DNA of 64,000 nucleotides, taken from NCBI GenBank assembly GCA_017163975.1, contig JAFFSR010000347.1:4307001-4371000 (forward strand), in the 5' to 3' direction. Positions 43,558 to 55,203 of the stretch are shown one piece after another. Origin of the DNA: Anastatus disparis (lineage: Eukaryota > Arthropoda > Insecta > Hymenoptera > Eupelmidae). The translations under genes were made by a program, and so were the position numbers. Below the pieces are notes generated by a model, which saw only the letters and a program-made list of their open reading frames with translations, was not told where the DNA came from and did not search any database. How positions within the stretch are numbered: position 1 is the stretch's first letter; every line of letters begins with the position of its first letter.

Positions 43558-43797
43558 AGAGGGGAGAGAGCGCACAGGTTTGAAAGTGAACATGATGTGA
43601 ATGAAATATTAGATAAATCTAAATGTATTGTACAGAAAAATGTTAACGTAACTGATATTGGAAAACACGATGAAGTTCTAACAAATAATGGATCTACTGA
43701 TAATGATAAATTTAAACTTCATAATAGTGGGATAAGCTCGAATCAGGAATTAATTAAAAATCATGTAATATCCTTAGATAGAGCCTCTCCCCAATGA

Positions 43798-46558
43798 CTG
43801 CGCTGGTCCTCTTTGGAGAGTCGAATAGGGAGGAGGGGTGAACTGCGCGCGTGCTTTCTGAATGTGACCTCTTTGAGGACTCATATTGGGCAAGTGCGTG
43901 AACTTTTAAGTGGTTATCATTCTTACGACATATTTGAAGTTGCTGAGACCTGGCTGGGTCCGTCTGTATCGGATGACGTCATTCGAGTCGGGGGGTACAA
44001 AGTGTTTAGACAGGACAGAAACTTGCGTGGTGAAGGAGTTGCCTTGTATATTAAGGATAATCCAAAATGCACTATTTTGGCCACTTCGGAGACGCAAACT
44101 AGTAATAGTAGCAGTAAGCCGGAGGTAGCTGAATATATTTTCTGTTCTGTGCAAGTTGGCGGCTCCAAGCCCGTGCTAGTTTCTGTCATTTATCGTCCTC
44201 CTGCTGTTTCGTTTATTAGAAACTCTAACTTGTTGAATGATTTAAGAAATTTTCGTTCCGACTATTCCCATAAAAATATAATGGGGGACTTGAATGCCGA
44301 TCTCTTTAAAGAGAGCAGTAATGCCAAGTTTCTTAGTAAGCTGTCGGCTGAGCTTTCGTGACAGTTGGTCCAGCACGGTGCTACGCATCATACTCCGACG
44401 TCTCACACGTGGATTGACCTGATCTTTGTCGATCACAACGATGTGGTGCTTGATGCACAGAACCTACCGGCGAGCTTTCGCAGTCGGCATAATTTGATTG
44501 ACATCCGTTTGCCTTGCAACACTATAACTTTAGATCAAAAACCTATCATGTATAGAAAATATAAAAATATTTGTCCAATTGCATTGGGAGAGAAACTTGC
44601 TAGCTGTGATTGGTCGCTGCTTATGACTGACACAGTTGACCCTGAATCTGTACTTGGTTGCCTCTGTGACAATCTCACTGCTGCAATCGAGAATTTAGCG
44701 CCGTTGAAAGCGCTCAAGCCTAATAAGAATAAGTTCCCATGGATAGATAAAGAATTGTCACGGATGCGGCGTAAGAGAGATGCTACATATCGTAGATACA
44801 AACGGACAGGGGACAAGCAGTATCTCTTTGAATTTCTGCGGTTGCGTCGGGTGGTAGACGAACGCACAGACCATGCTAAGACTGCTTATATTCACAATAG
44901 ACTGTTTGATGCTCTTGCGGGTGGTAATGTCTGGAAGGAGTTAAGAGACCTGGAACTGCTATCCGGATCTCTAGGGGATTTGAATGGATTTACTCTGGAT
45001 GAGCTCAATGCGCACTTTGCTGGGGTGTCAGTCTCGCCGCAGGCGGATAGTAAAGTGCGATTGAGAATTCTTTCTCATTGCAATGAAAGTGGGTTTACCT
45101 TCAAACTAATTAGTTTTAATGATGTTGTTCTTGCAATTTCACATTTTTCCTCACAGGCTTCTGATGAGAATGGCATTCCTCAAAGTGTGATAGTTAAAGC
45201 TTTACCATCTATTGGTGAACATCTTGTGACTCTGTTTAACTCCTCTTTTGCACCGGGGTCTTCCCTTGCCGTTGGGAGCAAGCACGTATGAAAAAGTGTT
45301 CTGCACCTAAGCAGCCAAAAGATTTTAGGCCTATAGCCATCTTATGTTTTCTTTTGAAGGTTCTTGAGAAGATCGCCCATGACCAGCTGCAGGAGTACAT
45401 TACATCCAAAAAATTGCTTGATCCTATGCAGGCGGGTTTCAGGAAAAACCATTCTATGCACACTGCTGTACTTAAACTTACAGACGATATAGGGTCAGGT
45501 TTAGACAGGAAACTTGTCACGTTACTACTACTTTTTTACTTTAGTAAGGCATTCGACACCATCTCTCTCCAAACTTCTTGCGAGGCTTAGACCGATGGGG
45601 TTCTCCAGGGCCGCACTCGGATGGATTAACTTCTATTTATCAGGTAGGAAACAAATAGTTTCCACACATTCAAAGGAGGAATCGAATTGGCTGACAACCA
45701 GTCTAGGAGTACCTCAGGGTTCGGTGCTGGGGCCTCTGTTGTTTTGCCTTTACATAAATGACGTACGTGACGCACTGGACTCTAGTTGCGTCGGGCATTT
45801 GCTGTATGCGGATGATCTTTAAATTTATACACAGGTCCCTTATGATGATGTGGACGAGGGGATTCATATCTTACAGAGGGCGGCCAGGGCGGTGTCGGGG
45901 TGGGGGAAGTCATCGTTTTATTAAAAATTTTCATTCGGGTGAGCCAAGGACGATTGACCTGGGGAGCGGTATCGGTATTTCTTTCTCTGACACCGTTACG
46001 AGCCTTGTTGTTGTACTCGACTCTAAACTGTCGTGGGAACCGCATATTAATATGTTGACTAAAAAATTCAATAGAGTGATTTATAGCCTGCGGTTTTTCC
46101 GTCCGTACACCACTGAGGCTCTGCGTAAGCAGCTCGCAACCGCCCTGCTGTTCCTACATCTTGATTACTGCTCAGTGGTTTTGCTCGATGCTTCGCAGGA
46201 GTTACGAAGACGGTTACAGACAATGCAAAATTCATGTATGAGATATGTATTAGGCGTGAGGATGGGTGATCACATCTCTCCCTATAGACATGCTTTGGTT
46301 TGGCTACGTACTGATTTGAGGAGACAGTATTTTATGGCCGTACTTATGTACAAAATCGTACGTATGAATACTCCCGAATATCTAGTGGGTCTCTTTACTA
46401 GATATATACCCAGAGCGACCACTGGGGGTGAGATTAAAGTTCTTGCGGTACCCTTCATGCGCACTGAGACTGGAAGAAATTTCTTTCAAGTTCAAGGTGT
46501 GCATTTTTGGAACTCTCTACCTGTTGATATTAAATCAATAGGTTTAAAGCCGCTCTAA
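43798..46558 (+). pseudogene. LINE-2 ORF2: endonuclease and reverse transcriptase, broken
   Basis: Endonuclease: LRACFLNVTSLRTHIGQVRE, EVAETWLGP, GEGVALYIKD, MGDLNADLF and, after an in-frame TGA at 44359, SHTWIDLIFVD. RT follows frame changes near 45290, 45580 and 45820: KDFRPIAILCFLLKVLEKIA, QAGFRKNHSMHTAVLKLTDD, YFSKAFDTI, LGVPQGSVLGPLLFCLYIND, catalytic YADDL, then LDSKLSWEPHINMLTKKF and the C-terminal VHFWNSLPVDIKS. Multiple stops and frameshifts make it non-functional. It is in the same frame as ORF1 up to 45291. Confidence 0.8.
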
Positions 46559-46800
46559 GGAGGTATTTACTCGACCTCGAGTAAACAGTATTATTTTCGG
46601 ACTATATCATATGTGTTTATTTATTATGTGATGTACCTAAATTTCTTTCAAGTTCAAGGTGTGCATTTTTGGAACTCTCTACCTGTTGATATTAAATCAA
46701 CAGGTTTAAAACCGCTCTAAGGAGGTATTTACTCGACCTCGAGTAAACAGTATTATTTTCGGACTATATCATATGTGTTTATTTATTATGTGATGTACCT
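46477..46800 (+). repeat. 162-bp tandem duplication at the LINE-2 ORF2 3' end
   Basis: 46477-46638 and 46639-46800 are near-identical (starting aaatttctttcaagttcaag, ending ttattatgtgatgtacct). Each holds the last codons of ORF2 (VHFWNSLPVDIK) plus 3' UTR. The very few differences mean the duplication is recent relative to other damage in the element. Confidence 0.9.
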
Positions 46801-47166
46801 TTTATAGATTTAAGGCATGATTGTATTTATTGGCGTGAATGTAGGATGTGTGTGCATAGAGTGAATGATTATATTTTTATCAGATTGACTTGTATATTAC
46901 TATGCATGCAACTTTGCTGTGATTTTAACTTACTGTATACTGCTGATATTGCGACTGCGCTCTTTACACGCTTGATTTTATGTAATTCTTTTGACTGATA
47001 GATATTTGAGACTGATTTTTAACTATATTATTTATACTCTTTGCGTGTATTTATTCGTGTTATCTGTGATATCACTTTTATTTAATTTATTGACTTACTA
47101 TTACAGTATTACTATCTTTATTATGTTTTACGCTATTTTTTGCTAGTTGAAAATTGATTTAAGAAA
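46801..47166 (+). other. LINE-2 3' UTR and flank, no gene
   Basis: T-rich sequence without ORFs. No poly(A) or microsatellite tail marks the element end. Confidence 0.4.
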
Positions 47167-48665
47167 ATGACAAAAGGAAAACCAGCACCAGTTTCAAGTA
47201 ACAGACTTTCAGGACCTTCTGAAATGGGAAAGCGAAGAACAGGTAGAAAGAAGAAAAGACGTCGACCAACAAAAAGATCAACTACATCACTGACTTCAAC
47301 ATCAAATCCACTTCCTTATACATCAAGTACTAAAGCATCAAGATTTATTCTTACAAAAAATTTAAAATCTAAATTCAGCAATAAAATGAAAAAAAATATT
47401 GATACAAGTGAAGTAAAAAATAGAACAATTGATATCTTTATTCTTTTACCTCAATTACAAAAGTTTGTAGTAAGTCGAGATTGTAATAGTGATGTAGAGT
47501 TTTCAGAGGTAGATACTCGAGGCCTTGGATTTGAAACAATTGGTAGTTGTACTTTCTGTCATTAAGTGAATTTTATTGACTCGTGTCAGAAAATAGGCAA
47601 GATGTCAAATGCTTATGATGTTAACAGAAGAAGTGTTTTAGCAGCCCGAATACTTGGTCATTGTTTGACTGGTTTGACAATTTTTTGTGGAGTCTTGAAT
47701 GTACCGCAACCAGTTTCACACAGTACTTATGATAACATCAATGTAGAATTAAGAAATGTCAATAAAAGTGTTGCTGAAATATGGATGAATTTGCTTCCAA
47801 AGAAAAGTTTTACGTCGAAACACAAGAATCTTCTAAAAATACTGTGTCCGGTGATGGAACTTAGAGAAAACGAGGCCATTCATCTCTTCAAGGTGTTTCC
47901 AGTTTAACCAGAAATGAAACTGAAAAAATTGTTGATGTATCTATCAAACAAAGTTACTGCAAGGTTTGTGAATTGCTTAAGCGTCTGCCGTATCGCTCTG
48001 TCCTTCTCTAATCTAAATTTTCTTTATAATTAATAAATTAAATATTTACACACAAATGTAAGAGATGAGCGCGCTAGATCAAAGAACGAGCAAATGATTC
48101 TATTTTATGAAAAAAAAATGAAATTTCCATGATTTTTCTAGTACAGTATGAAACAAAAATAAAGTTCAGTTTGACTGTGTTATCCGTTCCATACTTTATT
48201 CGAAAAATAATGTGAATTTTATATTTTTCCATAAAATAGAATCGTTTACTCGCTTTTTGCTCTACAGCGCTCATCTTTTATATTTGTATATAAATATTTA
48301 ATTTATTCATTATAACAAAAATTCAGATTAGACAAGGACAGAGCGATACGGACGACTATTCAGAAGTACATAGAGAATGGATTCAAGAACACTAACTTCA
48401 TTGTTTAGCTAATCATGATGGGAGTTTAGGCAAGATGGAGGTTGATAGTATCGTAGAAATCTTTAGAAGATCTGAGTCCCTTAATGGAGCCTGGTATAAA
48501 AATTATATTAGTGATGGAGACTCCAAAGTATACAAAGCTATTTGCAGTGCACAGCTTTATGGTAAAGACTTTCTGATCAACAAGAAAGAATTCTGGCCAT
48601 GTTCAGAAAAGAATAATTTTTTTGAATATTGGACCTGCACAATATTTTTTAATTTAAATAAGTAA
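47167..48665 (+). pseudogene. Mutator-like transposase (PF20700-type), broken
   Basis: It begins with a basic segment (ATG at 47167; GRKKKRRRPTKRSTTSLTS). SCTFCH and a stop follow, then SNAYDVNRRSVLAARILGHC, LTGLTIFCGVLNVPQPVSHS and YDNINVELRNVNKSVAEIW. Then VSIKQSYCKVCELLKRL is interrupted by a MITE and continued by DDYSEVHREW, ANHDGSLGKMEVDSIVEIF and YKNYISDGDSKVYKAI with the conserved DGDSK motif. A frameshift after INKKE ends the recognisable part. The region between the VAEIW block and the CKVC block, which holds an earlier catalytic motif, is shortened. Confidence 0.65.
47998..48351. mobile_element. 354-bp palindromic MITE E inside the Mutator-like gene
   Basis: It runs from ccgtatcgctctgtccttct to the inverse aaggacagagcgatacgg. 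The arms also pair farther in (attctattttatgaaaa against ttttccataaaatagaat). It separates KVCELLKRL from DDYSEVHREW of one protein. A target duplication could not be set. Confidence 0.8.
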
Positions 48666-48686
48666 TTATAAAATTTTTTAATTTTC

Positions 48687-49102
48687 AAGGGAAATCCCCA
48701 TCGACATAGAGTTCTACGTTATCTACATTTGAATTATTCACTTCATAATTCATCATAATTTAATAAAAATTGACCTATTTATGACTAACACTCATAGCAT
48801 AGACACATTTTTAACATTCCGAAGAATTCATGCAATGTTAAAAGACTATGTAAGGGTAAAAATGAAGACGGAAAGTGCTTAATACGATTAGCCATCCAAC
48901 GTGGTCATAGATAATCATATTATGCAGTTTTTATCTTTGTTTTTATCCTTATACTGTCTTTTAGTGTTGTAATAAATTCTTTGGAATGTTAAGAATGTCT
49001 CTCTATTGTAAATTTTAACCATAAATAGTTAAATTATTTATAAAAATGCATGATTCAAATGTAGATAAGGTAGAACTCTATGTCAGTATGAAGATATCCC
49101 TT
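48687..49102. mobile_element. 416-bp MITE F
   Basis: It runs from aagggaaatccccatc to gaagatatccctt; inner arms pair gacatagagttctac with gtagaactctatgtc and tatctacatttgaat with its inverse. It is non-coding. Confidence 0.75.
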
Positions 49103-49295
49103 AATAAATTACTAATAAAGTTTTAATGACATTATATTATATTTAATAATTTTTTTGTATATTTTCTTATAACATTTTCTCATTAAATTATTCATTATTT
49201 TATAATGCTATATTAAAACTATTTTGAATATAATAACAATTTCAATTAATGTTAAAATATTATTGTAATTTTTAAAATACATTTTTAATCAAATA
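49103..49295. other. AT-rich spacer
   Basis: No gene or repeat recognised. Confidence 0.4.
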
Positions 49296-49297
49296 TA

Positions 49298-49956
49298 CAG
49301 CACCTTCCAAAAGTTTCAGGCCACTTGAGTAACTTTAGGACGGATTGAGATATCGAATTAAAATTTTCAGGGGTTCAGTAGGGTTACAGAATCGATTATT
49401 TAACAGAAAAAGTACCCACTTCAATCCTCTCAAGGGGCCGGGGCAGGGGGCGATCAAAAATCTTAAATGGGATAAGGGGTCAATTGGGGGCCCTTTCAAA
49501 AGAGCTTTTCGAAGCGAATAAAATGCGAGTACGCAGAGGTCTCTACGATTTTTTTTGCCAAGTGATGATCATTTAAACATTTAGATTTTAACATGAGAAC
49601 GACAATGTCCATTTGGAGTCCAATTTTAGTTCAGTTGTATTTATGGACCTTGCTTTGACAAAAACTACATGTTTAAAAGATCATAACTTAGCGAAAAAAA
49701 ATCATAGAGACCTCTGCAACCTCGCGTTGTATTCGTCTCGAAAAGCTCTTTCAAAAGAGCTCTTACTCGACCCCTTATCTCATTTAAGATTTTTTACCCC
49801 CTCCTCCTACCTCCGCTCCTTGGGGGGATGGGGGTGGGTACTTTTTCTGTTAAATAATAAGATTTTGTTACCCTATTGAGTCCCTGAAAATTTCAATTCG
49901 ATATCTCAATTCGTTCTAAAGTTATTCAAGTGGTCCGAAACTTTTGGAAGGCACTG
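49298..49956. mobile_element. 659-bp mariner-type MITE G with TA duplication
   Basis: The ends are cagcaccttccaaaagtttc and the inverse gaaacttttggaaggcactg, each beside TA (49296-49297 and 49957-49958). The inverted repeats continue for well over 150 bp (gggtactttttctgttaaat, ttcaaaagagct). TA duplication and this end type fit Tc1/mariner mobilisation. An 88-codon open frame inside is incidental. Confidence 0.8.
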
Positions 49957-51026
49957 TATAATGTACTAAATTAGAACATTGGTGAAAGCGGACTTAATAA
50001 TTGAAAAAAATCATTAAAATATAGGTTTACTTGAGCTAATTTATTTAGATAAATTATTGATTACATATCAGTATGAATTTTTAGAAAAGTTAAATAAAAC
50101 TTTAAAGTCATTAATCTCAAAATATGTTTTTTTTTTAATTTTAGCTTCTTTGCCGCAGCTTTTCTCGGCCAATTTTCAACGAATTGACTTCTAACTTTCT
50201 AGGAATCTTTAATTTATATATCTTCACAAATTTACTGAGCTAAAATTTTAGTAAGCTTAGCACAAGTGAGTGTCATGTATGTAACATTCACATAAATACT
50301 TATTTTTTCTAATATTTTCAACTTTTTTCAAAACTAATGTTCTGAATTCTTTTTTTCTTTCAGGAAACTAGGACAGTACATTTGTGAAGACATCAAAAAC
50401 AAACATTTTTCTGCAATGAGGAATTGGATAAAGATTGTTTCTGATACAAAATCCTACGACAAAGACTAAAATAATTAAAATTAAGGGTTTGATTCGAGAA
50501 GAGAATTTTAAGAATCAGACCAGATGTTTTTAAATTATTCATGGACCAAAATCTTATATTTTGTGTATATATTTAAGGTAAAAAAACTCCTTTTACCTAA
50601 TATTATAATAAAATATATTTGTCATAATATTTACATTTGATTTTTTTCCAAGTTTTAAGTCAGGCCTGACACCTTAAAAAATAAATTACTCGAGAAAAAA
50701 ATTACCTTATTTGTGCAAATAAAAATTTATTTATTCGCGCATAATTTTGAAAGGAATTGATCGATTTGGATAAAACTTATTTTATATAAACGACAATGCT
50801 TATTGTAAAAGCAGTTATATATATTTCATTTATATTTATGTATAACAAATTTATTAGTATTTATGTACAAAAAAGATTTGTATATTGAAGTATTAAATAT
50901 TTGTCTTCGTATATTAATGACCATCCTTGTTATACTTTCAAAATCTAATTAAGTTTAATGTTTTTTTATTATAATAAAATTTATAAACATGACATATATT
51001 GTAATTGATTTCCTATATAATTTATG
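49957..51026. other. AT-rich DNA with one exon-like stretch
   Basis: At 50363-50469 a tract tctttcag is followed by an open KLGQYICEDIKNKHFSAMRN then WIKIVSDTKSYDKD and TAA. It looks like a 3'-terminal exon but no family is recognised and no upstream partner was found. The rest is featureless. Confidence 0.3.
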
Positions 51027-51374
51027 AACAAAAAAAAACCGACTTAAAAAAATGCACTGAAAAGTAACAAATAATTTATTATCTTTAGAAATCATACAAA
51101 TAATTGGTAAATGTCAATTTTATAAGTCGGCGTCTAATTCCTCAATGAATGTAAACGTTATTTTTTAACAATAAATGTAAACGTTATTTTTGAACAATGA
51201 ATGTGAACGTTATTCTTGAAAAAATGGACTAAGTCGTTCTGCTTACGCACCACAGATTTAGAATTAGACGCCGACTTCTAAAATTGTATTTTACCAATTA
51301 TTTGTATGATTTCTAAAGATAATAAATTATTTGTTACTTTTTAGTGCATTTTTTGAAGTCGGTTTTTTTTTGTT
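51027..51374. mobile_element. 348-bp MITE H with ~113-bp inverted repeats
   Basis: Each end carries aacaaaaaaaaaccgactt followed by tgcact, aaaagtaacaaataattt and, innermost, aagtcggcgtctaattc. The centre holds three copies of an aatgtaaacgttatttttgaac unit of about 29 bp. Its edge word gaagtcggtt is also the end of the RTE-like tail at 51830-52035. Worn copies of the edge continue to about 51480. Confidence 0.8.
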
Positions 51375-51829
51375 AAAAATTTTTTATTTGTCATTTTTTA
51401 GTGCAATGTTTTTAAAATCTTATTTTTTGTAAAAAAATTTGTTTCTTTTCGATACTTTTAAAGTCGGTTTTTATTTATTAAAAATTTTTTAAATTGTTTG
51501 TTTTTGTTAAAAAATTTTTATTTTCTATCTTCTAGTGAATCCCCTTACTAAAAACGCAAATATAGGTAGACCCACCAATTACATTAAACTTTCATTATTA
51601 ATTCATAACGCATGCATTAGTACACCACTAAGCAATATATAGCAGGAAAGAAAGAAGGCTCAACAACACAGTATCGTTATGTGTGCATGTATACATATTC
51701 AAGTTCAGGTAAGAGAGAGATAGAGAGAGAGACAGAGAGAGAGAAAGAGAGAGAGAGAGAGTCGGCGAAGTATAAGGGAGGTAAATGAGAAAACAAAACA
51801 CCCGGTTTTTTTCTTAATTTGATAATTGG
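51375..51829. other. Degenerate edge repeats and a GA microsatellite
   Basis: 51375-51540 repeats aaagtcggttttta and ttttagtgcaatg words; 51712-51762 is (GA)n. No gene. Confidence 0.5.
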
Positions 51830-52035
51830 GTCATACAAACCGAATATTGGCCCAATAATTATAGGAAACGTAGGGGACCTTCCTGCAGACATTCTCTATC
51901 AGATAAGAAAAAATTTTTTCGAATCGGTTAAGAAATGACGGAGTTATGAGGTAACAGACATAAAAAAAAAAAAAAAAAAAAATTCAGTCGAATTGAGAAC
52001 CTCCTCCTTTTTGAAGTCGGTTAAAAAAAAATAGG
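51830..52035 (+). mobile_element. RTE-like LINE 3' tail fragment
   Basis: The sequence cggttaagaaatgacggagt then tatgaggtaacagacat, an A run, and gagaacctcctcctttttga with agtcggtta resembles the widely dispersed 3' tail of RTE-type LINEs and dependent SINEs in insects. That comparison is from memory. No RTE coding sequence is present. Confidence 0.45.
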
Positions 52036-52786
52036 TAAACTTTGAAAAATTGTATTAACTAGAAAGTTAAATTATAATGAAGGTAAGAGTAGAGCAAAGA
52101 ATACGTGAACAAAATTTCACAATTAAAAGAAAAATTTATGAAAATTATATTCTTTTATAAGCTTAATGGTGTTATAAATTATTTTATTATTTCAATTATT
52201 TTGTTTATCCACATATATAATTAAATAAGCCCTAGTAAAAAAAAAATGTACATAAATGTGTAAAAAGATATGAAAATATGCAAAAAGGTACATGAATGTG
52301 AAGAAAGATGTATCTTTGCTGTAACTGGCCGTGTAAATCCGTTGTTTGGAAATGTTTATTACTTGTATAAATATATCTTTTTGTACATTTTCGTAGATAC
52401 ACTTATTTACACTTTGATTTTTCTGATTATTGTAGCAAGAAATATTTTACGTATTTTTACATATATACTTTTGTGCATTGACTTATATTTCTGTATATTT
52501 ACATATTTTTTTCTGTATTTATTTTCACATTTGCGTACATTTATGTACCTCCCCAAAATTAAATTTACTTCTAAAATGTACAGAAATGTATATTAATATT
52601 TATATATTTATTTGCTTATTTATTTATTCATTTATTTATCCAGAGTAACATTACATCTCATTACATACATTTACACACAGTAATCTAGCAGAGGAAATAG
52701 TATATATAAATATTTTGAATAACCCATTCTTTTACTTTATTATATGAGGATTATTTGTCTATGTCCATAATTTTTAAATAAATCAT

Positions 52787-52847
<61 letters not shown>

Positions 52848-53549
52848 TAAACATTGATAGATATTTTCTGTTGATTGTGAAGTTTTATTCACATATACTT
52901 TTCTCTACTATTACCTTCATTATAAATAACTCTTGAATCGAAAAAAGGTAAAAATATTGTACGAGAGGTGTAGTTTTTCCATGATTGGCCGCTTTTGTAG
53001 TAGGTACTTTTGTACTTTTTTGTACATTTTTATATCTTTTTTTGATTTAACAATTATTTTTAAATTAAAGTCAATACTTGTTAGTAAATTTTTTATTTTA
53101 CTTTTACTTGTATATTATTATTTTTTTAAAAGTATTTATAAAAATTAGAGTTATAAAACAAAATTTGAGTTTCGCGCGTTTTTTATAAAAATCTACTAAT
53201 ACTAACTCGTCAACTCCCTTCTCTCTGTACTGTGAGATGGTTTGCGAATAAGGGCCCAGTCAGCGAAAATTGGTCAGGTGGAAGTGCGTCATACTTTAGT
53301 ATTGAGCGTCTTTTTTGCCTACTGGTATGGTTAGTGAGTTCGTATATAACAGTTGTGTAGGTTAGGTGTTGTGACATATAATAATAAATAGCATAATATA
53401 AAGTAGAGAAACGACAGTGACAGAAGAAAGGATTGTGTATGTTTATAGTCAAGTGATAGTTTTGGAAATAAGTTAATGGATATTATTTGTTATAGTGGTT
53501 CAGGTGGATATGATGTTTGCAAAATGCTTAGTTTTTCTTGCCTAAATAA
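52036..53549. other. AT-rich DNA, low-complexity repeats, no gene
   Basis: 52240-52600 has loosely inverted tgtacataaatgtg-type words and a T-rich open frame that I do not believe. A TA microsatellite lies at 52788-52843. 53200-53540 is less AT-rich and unique-looking but without a supported gene. Confidence 0.4.
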
Positions 53550-53882
53550 AATTGGGACCTTGCATGAAAAAATGCATTATATCCGTCAGATAGAATACGA
53601 AAAAATAAAAGACCTGTATTTTTTTGTTTTTTAAAATGTGATAAATTGCAAAAATTATAGCCAGTAGAAACTAATACAATTTTGATATATATAGATATAG
53701 CACCAATGTATATGACATCACGATTGCTAAAATAACCGTGACGTCACACAATTTTAACTGCTTCTATCTCTTTGAATTTTCATTTTTATGATATAAGATA
53801 AAATACGTGTCTTTTATTTTTTCTTTTTTTAAATGACGGATATAATGCATTAGAAAAAAAATTTTCATGCAAAGACCCAATT
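53550..53882. mobile_element. MITE I, copy 1 (~333 bp)
   Basis: It runs from attgggaccttgcatgaaaa and gcattatatccgtc to the inverse gacggatataatgcatt and cttttcatgcaa-type end with gacccaatt. The interior contains tgacatcacg and ccgtgacgtcacac, the CRE-like palindrome TGACGTCA. An inverted relative lies at 54742-55044. Confidence 0.8.
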
Positions 53883-53929
53883 CTTTGATTATAATAATTC
53901 GTGGGTTATTTACCTATTTAGTTAAAAAT

Positions 53930-54730
53930 ATTTAAAACACATGATTAAGAAATTACTTGAATCAGATAATTTACTTCGTAGTATGCTTGAATCTAATCCT
54001 CAAACTTGAAGACCTTTATATTTGTACGAGACAAAAATGGTAATGTTTATCCGCATTGCTTTAACTAGACTCAGAGCAGAAAGTCTATTAGAAAATAAAA
54101 TTTTATCTTGTCTTTCAAGCATATCTCTAGTTGATCAATATCCTGATGTTTATGATAGTTATGATGGCAGTGATCCATCTTTTCTTCCACCTTCGGGCCA
54201 AAGATATTCACAGATATTTTCACCGATGCTTTATTTATGCGATGCATTGCTTACTACACTTGGTATAGAGAACCAATCATGTGCGATACATATTTGTGGA
54301 TTTTTACAGAGTCATCGGCATACAGTAGAAATGGTTTAAGAAATATTATACCAAGTTCTAATTTATTGTTCAATTTGAGTTATTGCTCATTCTGCAAACA
54401 TTGGTATGTACAAATCGTAGGTGAAGAAGTTGAGAACTTAGAAGAACGAAGAGTTTAGAGGAACGAACTTTAAAAGATAATAATGTAATACACTACAAAA
54501 GCTTATGTTGGTTTTATTGGCAAGACTTCAATTAACACTCAAAGGAGATTCAGATAAAATAAATTCCTCGTGTGCGCAAATTGCTGCTAATATTATGTTG
54601 TATGCTAGAAACCAAATGCAACATAGTTGCATGAATAAAAAACAAAGGAACGTTTTCTTTGAATCTTGTTTAACATAGAAGCCATATTCATGAGATAAGA
54701 ATGAGGTATGCCTCTTGTAGCATGCGTTTA
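53930..54730 (+). pseudogene. NUP205: NUP205-like (nuclear pore scaffold) fragment, decayed
   Basis: In sequence, pieces in changing frames read KKLLESDNLLRSMLESNPQT, a stop near 54007, LYLYETKMVMFIRIALTRLR, AESLLENKILSCLSSISLVD, DPSFLPPSGQRYSQIFSPML, YLCDALLTTLGIENQSCAIH and ICGFLQSHRHTVEMV. A frameshift precedes the continuation KINSSCAQIAANIMLYARNQ. This matches what I recall of a C-terminal part of insect NUP205, a large inner-ring nucleoporin, over about 230 residues without obvious introns. Stops and frameshifts make it a pseudogene or dead exon copy. Two MITE I copies flank it in opposite orientation. Confidence 0.6.
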
Positions 54731-54741
54731 TGAATTAAGAT

Positions 54742-55044
54742 GTTTCATGAAAAAAATTTTTGAAATCCATTATATCCGTCATTTAGAAAAAGAAAAAATA
54801 GAAGACACGTATTTTTTCTTTTATCATAAAAATGAAAACTCAAAGAGATAGAAGCAGTTGAAATTTGGTGTGACGTCATGTACATTGGCGCTATAGGTAT
54901 ATATATATATAAATTGTATTAATTTATACTAGCTATAGCTTTTGCAATTCATCATATTAAAAAAAAACGCAAAAATACGGGCCTTTTATTTTTTTGTATT
55001 CTACATGACGGATATAATGCACTTTTTCATGCAAGATCCCAATT
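54742..55044. mobile_element. MITE I, copy 2 (~303 bp), inverted relative to copy 1
   Basis: It runs from tttcatgaaaaaaattt with ccattatatccgtcattt to gacggatataatgcac, tttttcatgcaagatcccaa and tt. The interior again has gtgtgacgtcatgtac. The left terminus has lost the attgggacctt outer bases. Confidence 0.75.
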
Positions 55045-55203
55045 GTTGTTGAGCACTTAGTTATGCTACCAATTAATTAAAACAAAAAATGTTACAAAAA
55101 CAACTGACATCTGTAAGAACAATGAGTTCATCTGATCTCAAGAAGGTAATTATATATATATATTTTTTTTTCAGTATTAATATTAATTAAAATGATATGA
55201 ATT
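55045..55203. other. Short unique stretch
   Basis: From 55089 an ATG-led run (MLQKQLTSVRTMSSSDLKK) meets gtaatt, a possible splice donor. It might continue the NUP205-like sequence, but this is too short to claim. Confidence 0.25.

Larger units (their letters stand above)
42110..47150 (+). mobile_element. Second LINE (LINE-2), CR1/L2-like, degraded
   Basis: A short zinc-finger ORF, ORF1 (coiled coil plus FP-like C-terminus) and ORF2 (endonuclease, RT) lie in order on one strand. ORF2 phrasing (DIFEVAETWLGPSVSDDVIR, YADDL, LDYCSVVLLDASQELRRRLQ) is like CR1/L2-group elements. The 3' end has a 162-bp duplication and no poly(A). Neither boundary nor a TSD is visible, so the limits are approximate. 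Confidence 0.75.

Noticed and set aside
42253..43797. Readthrough between LINE-2 ORF1 and ORF2 as in LINE-1
   Set aside because: The frames are also shared, but there are at least three in-frame stops (43555, 43795, 44359), the UAG context is AGA GGG, and one stop lies inside the endonuclease, so simple decay explains it.
50363..50469. Terminal exon of a host gene
   Set aside because: The acceptor-like start and 34 codons are suggestive, but there is no recognised family and no upstream exon.
52270..52596. 108-aa ORF as a membrane protein
   Set aside because: T-rich low-complexity translation in an inverted, repetitive AT tract.
53930..54730. Functional NUP205 gene
   Set aside because: In-frame stop near 54007, frameshifts after 54339 and MITEs on both sides make a working gene very unlikely.
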